From Pseudevernia furfuracea (taxonomy: Eukaryota; Ascomycota; Lecanoromycetes; Lecanorales; Parmeliaceae), in the NCBI GenBank assembly GCA_022315425.1, contig JAIUPT010000034.1:682001-746000 (forward strand): 64,000 bases of DNA, given 5' to 3'. The notes beneath the pieces are model-generated. The model did no database searches. It saw only the letters and a program-made list of their open reading frames with translations, and was not told the origin of the DNA. Each line of letters opens with the position of its first letter. Positions within the stretch are counted from its first letter, which is position 1. Shown in pieces: positions 44,620-55,091 of this stretch. Position numbers and translations under genes: made by a program.

Positions 44620-45414
44620 ATGATATCCCCTCGGCGGAAGCCGTCCAGGGCCAGTGAGAGGCTGCTGCCTGGCCAGATTTCCTATCTGAAGAAGCGCGCA
44701 GAGTGTAATGAAGAGGAACTCTTGAGGACGAATATTAGTAACGGCTGCTTTGACCATCTTGTTTTGATACTATCAACAGATACACGCGAGGCGCAGGCGG
44801 AAGCTCTCATCGTAAGCCGTTCCGTAAGAACGTTCATCCAAAAGCCATTTATCTCGAGTTCTAATGATCTCCTCTAGCTTACTTCTTTTGGGGGAAAGAG
44901 CCTCGAAGAGAGACATCCGTACAATCGTCGCATTCGGCTCTTCCATCTACCAATAGCTCCTGCCCCGAGGCACCCCGACAATAATATCTTGCTTGAGCTT
45001 GACGGCGACCTCAGACTTCCCAAGGACACTTACGTCAAGACCGAACTACCATATACGATTCCATGCTCAATGTTGAGAGCAGATTATCGCGATCTACGGA
45101 GCCGAAAGGTTTTGGAGCTGAAGCCGCGTTCATTTGCTCAATTGCTGCAATATGTCGATGCTAGAGTTTCCGCTGAGCCTGAGCTCCTGAGAAAAAGGAT
45201 CACTGCCCCAAGTGTCAGCCATCGAGGCTCCCGCCGCGCCCAACAGCCCGTTGCTTGCGATCTAGCATCAATGTTGCGGAACATGCTTATAGTGTTCCTG
45301 GCCATGGTTGTAATCTACGTTATCTTAGCCGAGTTGCGATCTCTCTTGGACAAAACCACGAATTGGGTGATGGAGATTACGGTGGAGTACTTGGGCTCGT
45401 GGTCTCCTCTGTAA
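44620..45414 (+). CDS. Membrane-anchored PemK/MazF-like domain protein, paralogue A
   Basis: Exons 44620..44811 and 44878..45414 (66-nt phase-0 intron, GTAAGC...CTCTAG) encode 242 residues. The N-terminal 130 residues form the conserved domain: LLPGQISYLKKR, GCFDHLVLILS (42-52), then across the intron LTSFGGKSLEERHP, HLPIAPAPRHPDNNILLEL and LPKDTYVKTELPYTIPCSML. The P-G-[QD]-I-x-Y, H-P/L-V-x-[IV]-L-S, [IL]-T-S and [KR]-x-[ST]-Y-V pattern resembles the PemK/MazF beta-barrel. This is inference from pattern only, and no activity is claimed. A variable basic linker leads to a hydrophobic helix at about 199-217 (NMLIVFLAMVVIYVILAEL) near the C-terminus. The TTG 15 nt upstream is not used; the ATG matches the start of paralogue B 1.7 kb downstream. 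Confidence 0.7.
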
Positions 45415-46301
45415 CTGGTGGAAGGTAGTTGATTCGAGAACATGGGCTCTTGGATACGCTCTGCCGAGGGACGCAAACCGGCATTCCTTGACTCTTCTCA
45501 ACCTCGGTCAAGCTCTTCGGCGCTCTCTGGTCCGATTTGAGCGACACGGGAACGTAGCTTGAGACAGGCCATTAACCAAATCTGGTCTTCTACTGGCTTT
45601 CGAGAAAGCCTGGATTGTTCGGCCTCAGTGGCTCGGAATCCGTGTCGGTTTTAAGGGTAGCAGATCACACGTGACACGAATGTGACGAATGTGGGGAGAA
45701 TGGGACGGCGTAAGATTTCAATAAACATAATGCAATTCTTAGAAGACTGGCATCCTGTCTGAAATTGGCCCACACCAACAAGCGTGCGACTAGATCTGTC
45801 GGTGTCGCGTGATGAAGGACCAGCGAGTGTGAGATTGAGAGGGCAAGTGGGCGTACGCTTGCAAGCCTACAACTCGCTATAGCAAAACCTCTCCCCACCT
45901 TTTTGTGTGCTGTCCGCGGTATCCAAAACCATGCTACCTTAGGTAGCACAATAATACCAAGCTAGGTGTAGAGTTCCGCTTAGGACATATAGCGTAAAGC
46001 TTCTTTATCGAACGTCTTGCTGATGATTTCTCGAGGTCTTCTTGCAAGTCCTGATGTACCGCGGGCGCTTCTTGTTAAAAGCCACTCTACGGCGTCATAA
46101 GTGATTGGTTGCTGCAGGGTGCCGGCCGCAGGCGGGGCAGGGCGCAGGCGGGGCAGGGCAGCCTAACACATATGTGCACGATCTTTCACAGCTAAGTCAT
46201 ACTCTCAACACGCGAATATCTATTATATAAAACGAATGCTGCCCTTACTTTCATTCCATTAATCTGTGCCAAATTGTCATCGAGAACCTGAAATCTTGCC
46301 G
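45415..46301. other. spacer between the two PemK-like paralogues
   Basis: 887 nt. It contains a 16-nt tandem duplication (gcaggcggggcagggc at 46128-46143 and 46144-46159) and a TATA-like tattatataaaac at about 46229. No further gene seen. Confidence 0.5.
46128..46159 (+). repeat. perfect 16-nt tandem duplication, GC-rich
   Basis: gcaggcggggcagggc twice in a row, about 145 nt upstream of the start of paralogue B; possible promoter element duplication. Confidence 0.85.
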
Positions 46302-47282
46302 ATGCCTCGTGCGAGGAAATCGAAACCTGCAGATGTCTTTGAACCTGGCCAACTCTCTTATCTATCAAAAAGGCGAGATGACGAGTTTCCCCCCGACTCA
46401 GGCTCTGAGATCCCTACTGGCTGCTTCGACCATCCTGTTGTGATCCTATTCAATGACCAGAGTAAAAGAGTGGCTGTTGTGCTTATTGTAAGTTTCCACC
46501 GATTGACAAGGCTGGAAGCATTTTGTCTCCTGCGCGTACTAATTGTGATATAGCTCACCTCTCTCGGTGGTAAGAGTCTTGCTGAATACTCTTCGATACC
46601 GGGTAACCGTGCCTTTCACCTTCCAATACACCCATCTCCTGCCCACCCCGACAACGGCGTTCTACTCTATCTTGACGAAGGTCTCAAACTTCGTAAGAAG
46701 ACCTATGTCAATACGAAAACCCCGCGTCGGATCCCATGGGACTTTCTGCAGAAAGACTATCGAGAGCGAAGGACCGGCAAACGGTTTAGACTGAGCCCAG
46801 AATCGTTTACCAAATTGCGCGAATACGGCAGGTTCGAGGCCCCGGCGGGACGCGGACGGTCGAGAGTGCCCGAAACTCCACGTCACAATCCCGATGATTG
46901 GCCACTTCTGGCGTCTATGAGAGCAGATCGCACCGCCCAACAGGGCTTCATCATCGGACCGACCTGGCCAGCGCCCAGAGTCCCGGAGCCGCCGAGATTC
47001 TCGGTCCAAGCACCAATGACGGCCTCAGCCATGCAAACCGTGGCTCGCTCGCGCGAGGGTACGGCAGCCGAAATGGACAGAGATATTGCTCAAAGGCGTG
47101 AAGCCCAGAGGCGTGAGGTCAGCTCCCTCTTGCCTACATACCGCCCTTCCCCTCCAGCGGACCTTGTCGTCAGTTCCGATGATTCAACATCGGTTCTGTG
47201 GAAACTTTTCGTAGTCTTACTGGCAGTGGTCGGGATCTATTTCACCAGAGCCTGGTGGCAGTGTACGCTCTCGGCGTGCTAA
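46302..47282 (+). CDS. Membrane-anchored PemK/MazF-like domain protein, paralogue B
   Basis: Exons 46302..46487 and 46554..47282 (66-nt phase-0 intron, GTAAGT...ATATAG) encode 304 residues. It aligns with paralogue A throughout the N-terminal domain: FEPGQLSYLSKRR, GCFDHPVVILF (40-50), LTSLGGKSLAEY, HLPIHPSPAHPDNGVLLYLD, KLRKKTYVNTKTPRRIPWDF. The intron falls at the same residue in both, between LI and LTS, and even has the same length. The linker is longer than in A, Pro/Arg-rich and not conserved. The C-terminus again has one hydrophobic helix (about 277-293, LWKLFVVLLAVVGIYFTRAW). It is a tandem duplicate of A, old enough for linker and helix to have diverged while the domain stayed. Family members are widespread in filamentous ascomycetes as I recall them, but without known function. 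Confidence 0.72.
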
Positions 47283-47787
47283 TGACGATCCAAAGTTGGA
47301 GTGCTCAAGTTGCGTACAGGCTGTCTTTAGCTTTTCCCTTAGGTGGTTGGATGGTGCCTTTCATACCTGACCTGTGCTGCAATTTCCCCAGAGTTCGATT
47401 GGAAACGGAAGGGGGGTTGGAATGTTGGAAAGAGTCCAGAGACACTTTGTCACTTTCTAGCTTGTTTTAAGCTTTGGATGGACTTATGATGACGATGCAT
47501 GAATGTGGATTGGCCATACATATCAAGCGGCTATTTACCGCATCTGGGGTCAAATATGAGCCGACATGAGTGAGTTTGGCCTTTATCCTACAGTAAATAT
47601 AGCATCAAATGAAATGGAATATGTTCGTTACTCCAGAAAACCGAGCAGATGTACATGCAGCCTGCCATTAGTCTACCGCAACGACCGGTCATGACAATGA
47701 ATCCAAACACGCAAAACCTCATATGGAGCAGTCATCAATCGAACCCACATCTCCAGCATCGATCTATCCATGCCGGTCAGCCACACC
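47283..47787. other. convergent intergenic region
   Basis: 505 nt between paralogue B and the minus-strand small protein gene; nothing recognised. Confidence 0.4.
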
Positions 47788-48301
47788 CTATTTGCCGCCG
47801 CCGCCCAAATACCCCATGGACAACGTCTCCGTCCACCCCTTCTCCTTCTTCTTCTGCGCGTTCAGCTTCTCCAACTCTTTCGGATCCAGTCCGGGGTCCC
47901 CCCTCTCGGCACGGTTGACACCCTCCTTCGAAGCCATATCCCCCACGCCGCCGAGAAGGCCGCCGCTGGAGAACTGCCCGCCGACGCCTTCGGCGATGCC
48001 GCCCTGAATGGCCTGGACGTTCTTGTCACCGGTGACGTCCGTGTTGAGCTTTTCTGTTGTTGGGAGAAGAGGAGGGGGTGTTTAGCCGGGGGGGGCATGA
48101 GAAGAGCGCGGGGGAAGGGGTGTCGAGGTCCCGAGAAAAGGGGGGGGGAAAAAGGATGGGCGAGAGGAAAAAGGGGGAAGTTTTACCTTTGGCGGTGTAG
48201 CTGGTCTTGTTCTCGCCCCAGTAGCCGAGGACTTTGTCTTCTATCCATGGCATGTATTCGGTGTAGGCTTCATTGTACTTCTTCTTGGTCCACTCCGTCA
48301 T
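47788..48301 (-). CDS. Conserved fungal small protein (MTEWTKKKYNEAY type), function unknown
   Basis: Exons 48301..48187 and 48053..47788 encode 126 residues. The 133-nt intron uses GTAAAA as donor and CAACAG as acceptor and is unusually C-rich. The protein begins MTEWTKKKYNEAYTEYMPWI and continues DKVLGYWGENKTSYTAKEKL. Next comes a Gly-rich middle (VTGDKNVQAIQGGIAEGVGG, FSSGGLLGGVGDMASKEGVN) and a Lys-rich end (ELEKLNAQKKKEKGWTETLS). I recall similar short proteins in many Pezizomycotina genomes, always unnamed. It has no signal peptide or membrane helix, so it is probably cytosolic. Codon use is strongly GC-biased, unlike the accessory genes around it, which suggests a conserved core gene bordering the accessory block. 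Confidence 0.8.
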
Positions 48302-49829
48302 GGTCGCTCTTGAGGATGAGTGAACGGTACTGGGGTTTTTTGTTGAAGCAAGGTGTGTCTGGCGTGTTGTACAGAGGTTTGAGTGGTAAGGGAGGGTACG
48401 TTGTTGTTGATAAAAGGGAAGGAAAGAGAGAGAGAGAGAGAGAGATTGTGACCATGACGCGTGAGGGCGATAGCGTAAAAATGACGTATGACCTGCCACG
48501 CGATCAGGCTTGCAGGGATCAGAGCAGGTTTAGGGACCGGGGCGCTGAATTCGCCAAGCGCACGTGACTCATCCTTGGCGCTGTAACCACGTTAGTTAGC
48601 AGCGACCAAGTACCTTAGGTACCTTACCATACAATACTTTAGGACATGGCTACACATCATCATCTCCCATGATGGTATCAACTGCATTGGGTCTAGTTGA
48701 ATCTCCTCAATTGTATACATCATCATGAGGCTCCCTCGCGGGCCCTCGCGGGTGACAGACATACCTGCACACCTCGAAACCTGCGAACCTGCGACACCGT
48801 TCCAACGACCGGTCCTATAAAAATACCCTCGCCTTGTAATATAGAGATAGTAGCATGAGTAGTAACTTCTGTCGCAAGCGTTATTTTGTGAAGGGCATAT
48901 TGACAAGAATATTCCCAGTTGATAAGGTAGGTAGAAGGTATTGATTAGCGTGTGCAAATATTTCTGTCCACCCGCGAGGCTCCATAGGTCTAAGTTAACT
49001 CGCGACTGTTCTCGATAACTCGCTTTTCTACGGTCCTTGGTATCATGCCCTATCAAAAAATATTCCTTCTGCAGCTGTCCTTTGATCACGAACCGAGTCT
49101 TTTTCACAACGTTCTCGTTGTTCTGGTGTCGCAAGGCTCTAGAGTATACTTTACATATTGCTTCCGGGCTAAGTTATCCAAGCGGCCTCAAGCTCGGATT
49201 TCCGTCTCTCTGTCGGTCTGTCCCCATGCTTTTTTCATACACTCTACATTCATCATCATCCCGTGCATCGAAACCCAGTTTTACCGCTATTACCTCTCGT
49301 TGACCTGGACCCTCTGGGCATGTGAGATGGTAGTCTCAAGAACGTAGCAGTGCTTGCATTCCCCGAAAAAAAAAAAAAAACTAACAGCCCGCAGGCCGGG
49401 ACTGCGTATCAACCCTAATTTGTTGCGATATGGCTTGCCGATCGTTGCGGTACATAAGTATTGCTTGAAGACTAAAGTAGGGGAAGTAAAATTTAAATTT
49501 CAGTCGGGTTTCCCGCCCTACGACCTGGGTTTTGACTATGCATTAGCGTAGATCTATTTCGCGTAGAGTATGGTTGCTCCCGGAACATTACTTTAAGGTG
49601 CACTGCAGCGGACTGCAGCCTTAGTCTAGTCCATGTGCGGCTCTTGCATCGATGAAATGATTGGCGCGTATAAATTGCGTCATTTCATTGGACAAATGCG
49701 TCATGGTGCCATGATTGATGATTCAAGGCTAAGTAGTCTCGACTTCGAGTGGAGGCGTGGCCATGTGCGGTTAGTTGCAATATGATTAGATACATGTGAA
49801 AAAACGAGGCCCCCCCTTGCTGCAACCAG
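48302..49829. other. intergenic, no supported gene
   Basis: Promoter side of the small protein gene, a (GA)n run, and about 1.2 kb with stops in all frames. It has a 16-nt A run near 49365. Minus-strand frames at 48592-49134 show no motif. Confidence 0.45.
48425..48445 (+). repeat. (AG)n microsatellite, 21 nt
   Basis: An uninterrupted AG run about 125 nt upstream of the small-protein start codon, in its promoter or leader. Confidence 0.9.
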
Positions 49830-51293
49830 ATACCCTTATGAGTACACTCTGCAGCGCGCCCGCGACATCCAATGGGCTCAGCCCAAATCCTATCTCCGAA
49901 TTCATCAAGTCAAGGCCGGGCCTCCTCTCCGCCCGACTTCCTTCTGGGGCTCATCGCCTGGTGAGGCCCGTGATAGCATCTTTGCAAAGGACTTCTGCGC
50001 CCGCTCTTGACTCATCTGCAATTTTTTGTTGTAACTGTTCGACTAGTGTAGGGTTCCACCTGGGCGATGATTCTTGGAGGTGGGGGATTTGCTGCCTGTG
50101 AACCTTGCCAAAGCCCCTTTCAATTCCTCAGTTTGAGACAGTAAGCCCGGGATGACCTTGTTGGCGTCCCAATCACGTATACGCTGCGCGCTCTTCTGAA
50201 ATGGTAATCGTCGACATGGTGTGCGAGCTTGTTGGGCGAGTCGAAGCAGGAAACGCAGAATTCACGGGCGAAATATTTCATTTCGGTGTTTGCCGCTTGG
50301 GCGGCTAGTGCGGAGCCACTGTCGATCCCGGGATGACGCTTGAAGTGATCAATAAGACTGTCCTTTGTATACTTTCTGCCGATGCAATCAGGAAACCCCT
50401 GTTCGTTGGAGTGCTTTGAAGTTGACTTCGATTCATGACACTATGTGCATCTCGTTCCGTTTTCGATGCACATCACCGGCTCTGGCGGGATGCAGTAGCG
50501 TCGCGTGTAATGCTCTCGTATATGCTTTTTGAAGTCATCGCAGGCTTTTAGTTGTTTATTGACTCCGCAGATAAAGCATCAGTGATGATGATCATTGGAG
50601 ACGGTAGCTGAAGAGCTGTGTTCTTGAACAGAAGCACATCTGAAGAAGTTGGACGATTCTTGTTCTCAAGGGCTCCTCGGTGAGATGTGGATAGAAGGGT
50701 CACTGAAGGAGGAAGGCGAGTGATCAACAGAATTGATAGTCACAGTGTCATCGCTGAGAATACTGTTGCCATGATAGTTCGGCGATGCGTTGAGGTTATC
50801 TATGAAAACCGTCAGCTAAGGTGAGTACGAATTAAATAGTCTGTGGATACTGACCCGGCGAGCGTGCGAGACTGAGCAAGTCCAGAACACAGTTATTTGA
50901 ATAGTCTTTTAGGATAGACACTGCTCGGACCAGCTGAGACGGGAGCTGTTCGCCGCGGTAGCAAGAGCGAAAGCCTTCTAGCCAGGCAAAGATGGTGGGA
51001 TCGGGAAATTATTGGAGTATGGGAGCAGCTGCACGCAGGTGATCCACATACCGGTTCCCATTGTGAACTAGGTTTGGGTGTGTATTTGCGTGAGACTGAG
51101 GAAGGATGTCTTGTTGTAGTCGCTGCGCTGGTATCACGGGTGGATAGGAAAATGTGGTAACGCCGGACGGACTGTCTGACGGCGAAGAATAGGTCGGCTG
51201 AAAAAAGCCTGTGGGGTCGACATTATCGAGTTTGATGTAATGCGTACGGTAATGGGGCCTGTTAGGTGCTAAAAAGGGTGATAGAATGCGCAA
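49830..51293 (-). pseudogene. C2H2-finger protein, decayed third copy
   Basis: Read right to left it follows the intact copy at 60.3-62.4 kb. At 51293-51040 comes VIPAQRLQQDILPQSHANTH and PNLVHNGN. At about 50990-50860 comes AWLEGFRSCYRGEQL, LKDYSNN and the same GTCAGT intron donor. At 50560-50180 come the finger region DDFKKHIREHYTRRYCIPPE, FPDCIGRKYTKDSLIDHFKR, KYFAREFCVSCFDSPNKLAH and the distal part (EQLQQKI-like) near 50050. Stops interrupt it (TAG in RCT, stop, CHE; TGA after LKLRN), and one finger Cys has become Arg (FAREFC against FACGFC), so it no longer encodes a working protein. Left boundary approximate. Confidence 0.75.
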
Positions 51294-51814
51294 AGGTTTA
51301 AAAGAGCGTGGGGATTTTCAAGGACGTCGATGACAAAATGTAAAGAACATGAGAGACAAGGGGCATATCTACATTTGGGGGGAAAAACAGGACAAAGCAG
51401 GACAGCAGGCGCGGTTCAGATGGATTGTAAGGTACACACCTACTCAACTCATGAGAGTTGTGCGTAGGAAATGAATCAATGGGCAAGTGAACTCTTGGCC
51501 TAGTGTAATTACGACCTCTATCAGTCCCACACTCTATCAAACCCACACTCTATCAGACCCACAAAGCATGACATTCTGCTGCTTTTTCTTGCCAACGCTC
51601 TTGTACAAGCTTCGTGACATTGGCTTGATATGGGTGCGACACAGGCTAGGCCATCGACATTGCACGATGGCCAGGTGTTTTGTGAGGGATAGGAGGGGCT
51701 CTAGTAGCCATGATAGCAACGAGGCTGCATAATGGAAAAGTCGGAGCCGGCGGAGAGTCATTAAGCCGGTACAGCCCCACTTGCCGACTTACCAAGAGAT
51801 TTCGAGATTTCAGT

Positions 51815-52055
51815 AGTAAGGTAAATACGGTATACGTTTAGATGTTTATTGATTAAAATAATTAAACTCGAATTAATAGTACTTTGTTAAGAAGATATAT
51901 CTATAACGCGATATAGTAGCGATTATAGTTTAAGACGTTGAGAGGATATTAACTAATTTGATTAGATTCACTAGAGCCGCTATATTACTCAATAGAGTTA
52001 GCGACCGAAGAAGAATAGGACTTGAATATTCTTTTGAATATTCTTGCTAAACCTC
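51815..52055. mobile_element. short AT-rich, RIP-like relic
   Basis: 240 nt of strongly AT-rich DNA in which most remaining C and G occur as CG dinucleotides (ataacgcgatatagtagcga), the same texture as the hAT interior. It is probably a fragment of a mutated transposon; no ends or coding motif seen. Confidence 0.4.
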
Positions 52056-52220
52056 TCTAATGGGTGACTTGTTTTGCTCGGCAACTTTCCGCGGCTGTAG
52101 AAGGCTGAGGGTCGATGATACTCAGGCTGGGATGAGATCTGTCCACAAGCTAAGCCTCACCAGCTTTCCTGTCATTGCCGAGTTCTTCGAATCTCACGCA
52201 AACACACCATCTCTAGTCTC

Positions 52221-53002
52221 ATGGATATTGAAGTAGATCATCGCTGGCGGGATGCTCGAGAAAAGATCATCGACTCCCCGCGGAGCGAAGCAAGACCGCT
52301 CGCAACAGATGAGGTGGCCTGGAAGCCTACCGCTTCGATCACTCCGGCAAAAAAGAGATGGTCATCAGCGTTTTGGTTTTCAACTGCACTCGCTGTGGGG
52401 ATCGCTCTTGCAGTAATTGCAGCAGGCCTAGCTGGTGGCTCGATTGCCACACATCGGCAAAGCGAACTCAAAGTGTGAGAAGTTTAAGAGCCAAAACGTG
52501 CCGCTTATCTATCTAATATACTATGCTCCTTAGATGCATTCAGGAGGCCGTGCAGTCTCAAGCCGACTTGGCAGCTAGTCTCAACTCTTCTTGCCCAGCT
52601 TCTCCTCCATCCTCAAATACCTCAACAGTGACAAATACCACCACTCCCTCTATCCACGACATCAAACCCACATCCGAATGCAAAAGTCTTATCTCACCCT
52701 TTACGTCCGCCACGGGCTCCACATACACTCTGGAATGTGGCATTGACTTGTTGGAAGCGGTCTACTTTGGTGGACGCGACCTCATGGGCGTCTACGTATA
52801 CACATTGACGGACTGTGTAAATGCCTGTGCCTTTTACAACGACAATGGAATGACAGGCAACCATGGGAATTCGACTTGTTATGCTGTGTCTTTCAACTTC
52901 GCCATGGCGGCGGACGAGGGAAATTGTTGGCTCAAGGGTCATCAAAAGATTCCGTTTCAAAGCAATGAAACGGTTGACAGTGCGATTCTAGAGTTGAGCT
53001 AG
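52221..53002 (+). CDS. Single-pass membrane protein with Cys-rich (PAN/apple-like) ectodomain
   Basis: Exons 52221..52474 and 52534..53002 (donor GTGAGA, acceptor CTTAG, phase 2) encode 240 residues. Cytosolic N-terminus of about 48 residues, then a membrane helix at about 51-75 (FWFSTALAVGIALAVIAAGLAGG). A Ser/Thr/Asn-rich stalk (SSNTSTVTNTTTPS) with several N-glycosylation sites follows. The C-terminal domain of about 95 residues has cysteines in CKSLISPF, LECGIDLLEA, TLTDCVNACAFYN, STCYAVSFNF and GNCWLKGH. The C-x3-C next to an aromatic and the final W-L-K-G pattern resemble the PAN-type domains common in fungal surface proteins. Function unknown; extracellular recognition is a guess. It sits between the finger pseudogene and the inverted module. 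Confidence 0.75.
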
Positions 53003-54172
53003 ATCAAGATGGTGAAGCCGGTATCCAGCGAGTACAAGGTTCAAAAGGTCGTACAACATTTTGGGAACAGCGGCGGTTGGTTTGTTGGCTTCAAGATAGC
53101 CCGTTGTGATCTGTCGGTCTTCATGCTTCATCTTCCTGTATTGCTATTGCGCAAGTATGATATTATGAGCTTACTCCTGCCTTAGATTTGATTGAAAGAG
53201 TAAGAAGGAGCGATTGCATGGCAGAAGTAAAATATACCACTGACTCATCTTCCGTGACAGCGGACCCTTAAACATGACAGAACGAGAAATCCTAGTAAGT
53301 GCGAAAAGTAATTTACCTTACACAGCTTCGATCCCCCCACTTACGAATAAATCCTAGGCTGTAACAGAAAAATTGTCTTGCCTAACATAGCTATGATACG
53401 AAGGGTACAGGCATTTTTTCGGCCTCCTTGTATCTGCCTTGCTTCCCACATCAAGGCCAGATCGTTCATATAGGCTGGTGTAGATGAGTTCCATATCACC
53501 AGTACCTTCCCAATTTCTCAGCACGTTCTTTTTTGCATTGCGTTGGATTACGCTGGGATTATACTTAGATTGGGCTTGGACTGGGCGTGAATTGGACCTG
53601 AATGGCATTGGCTGCACAGCGGCTTATTCACCTGCCTCCCTCCTAGTCGAAGATGCTCTGGACCGATGTCTTCGCCTTGAGCGCAAAGCAAGGCGGTGTC
53701 AGGCCAAGAATGATTCGTCGCCTGCATTCTCATCTTGACCTTGACCCCTTTGGTGATAGCGCTTGACCAGTCCATTTTCACTACTTCACATGGCCCCATT
53801 AAATCTGAATTCTGACTATTAAAAATCACTCATTCGATTTGTCTCGCATGACGATGTGTCATGAGGTTCAAGTCTGAGGCTTAGTCGACAATCACTCATT
53901 CTTGAGAGTCTGACCATCCAGCCTGAGATTCAATGGGAGTGCGAGATCGGCCGCAACAGCCCTTTCCCGTCCGGTGTATAGCCCCTCCCAGTCCTCTTTT
54001 CTTTCATCTAAGTTGACCTGTCTTTCCCTCGCCAGCAGAGAACCTACCTTCGTTCACAACCACAGAAGCTTCCGCCTTGCCAAGTTTTGGACATCCTCGT
54101 CCAGGGCCCCTTGGAGAATCACAAAACCCTTGCAACAGGACTGAAAGCACTGTCTCACACGAGAAAAGGACG
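53003..54172. other. intergenic, no supported gene
   Basis: 1.17 kb. Frames at 53354-53617 (-) and 53484-53738 (+) have no motif. Nothing recognised. Confidence 0.45.
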
Positions 54173-54400
54173 ATGCACGTCACCAGCAGAATGCTGTTGA
54201 ATAACACCGAGACCCCAGAGTCATCATCCACCTTCAACGGTTCTTCATACAACAAAGCCTCACTCAGCTTCCAGCAAGGCTCGCGGTGGGGCCCAAGCGA
54301 TATCGGCACGGTAGTTTTTGGCTGCGTTGCTTCGATTCTTGGGATCCTCGCACTTTGGATGACGTTCTGGCTTGGACCGAGGCAATCTAGCAGATCATAA
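54173..54400 (+). CDS. Small single-pass membrane protein of the inverted module (copy 1)
   Basis: ATG-led frame of 75 residues: a Ser/Asn-rich outer part with N-glycosylation sites (LLNNTETPESSSTFNGSS), then WGPSDIGTVVFGCVASILG leading into a membrane helix (about 48-68), ending FWLGPRQSSRS. A paralogue on the opposite strand lies at about 63.7-63.9 kb. In that copy the helix segment splices (donor GTCAAG) to a second exon beginning DEDMDIRNPHV. Here a matching second exon is present at 54460-54672 (acceptor ATCGACAG; DESKGSRHPHIDAAAS, LEYLPRDKEVTW), but extra sequence (tctagcagatcataac) puts a stop before the donor. Either the protein is truncated or my exon 1 end is wrong. No known family. 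Confidence 0.45.
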   Translation: MHVTSRMLLNNTETPESSSTFNGSSYNKASLSFQQGSRWGPSDIGTVVFGCVASILGILALWMTFWLGPRQSSRS

Positions 54401-54459
54401 CACCTGGTACCCCCATCTACTCTCCGCTTCCCACAACTGGCTGACATTGATAATCGACA

Positions 54460-54672
54460 GATGAGAGTAAGGGCTCACGACATCCCCATATCGACGCAGC
54501 GGCCTCTGGTGATGATAGGACCCTCGAATATCTGCCTCGCGATAAAGAGGTCACATGGCCTCCGGATCTAGCGGCTCGTGGTTGTGAGACTGAGCAAGAA
54601 ACGGCCAGTTTTGCCCTTAATTTCGCGATCCTTGGGTCCATGATCCTCAACGGCCATCCTGTATCTTCCTAG
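54460..54672 (+). pseudogene. probable detached second exon of the small membrane protein
   Basis: Open frame from the acceptor at 54459 to a TAG at 54670-54672: DESKGSRHPHIDAAASGDD, RTLEYLPRDKEVTWPPDL, ending NGHPVSS. The start aligns with the second exon of the 63.7 kb paralogue. No GT donor of the right phase remains upstream in exon 1. Confidence 0.4.
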
Positions 54673-55091
54673 GTCCCCTAGATAGCGGCATATGAGGAAA
54701 GCAACAATTGAATTGGGATTTTTGGGAGTTACCAAGGCACTCAATCCAAGTATTTACGAACGTCGATGCCGTGCCATCAAGCACAGCTATCTATCAACGA
54801 GTATGCTATGTAATAGAAGGCGAGCGTAAGATCCCGTGATTGTGGGAGGCTGTGTCGTAAGACTTCTAGGAAGGCGCAGTTCCCGTGTCGCCACATTCAA
54901 ATACGCCTCAAGTTCCTCTTCTTAACCCGGCTATAGGTAGGGGACTGATTAATGGGTCCAACCTGCAAGGCAAAAGAAGTCAGAGTTGAGTGCATAATAG
55001 TGCTAGTCCACGCCTTCAACGGCGCATCGCTTACCTCGCACCACATGCATTCGCTTGGTGGTCGGCGGGATCAACAGCGCCGTCTTTCACT

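Noticed and set aside
48592..49134. 180-codon minus-strand frame
   Set aside because: No motif, Cys/Tyr-rich without pattern, and interrupted relative to any plausible start.
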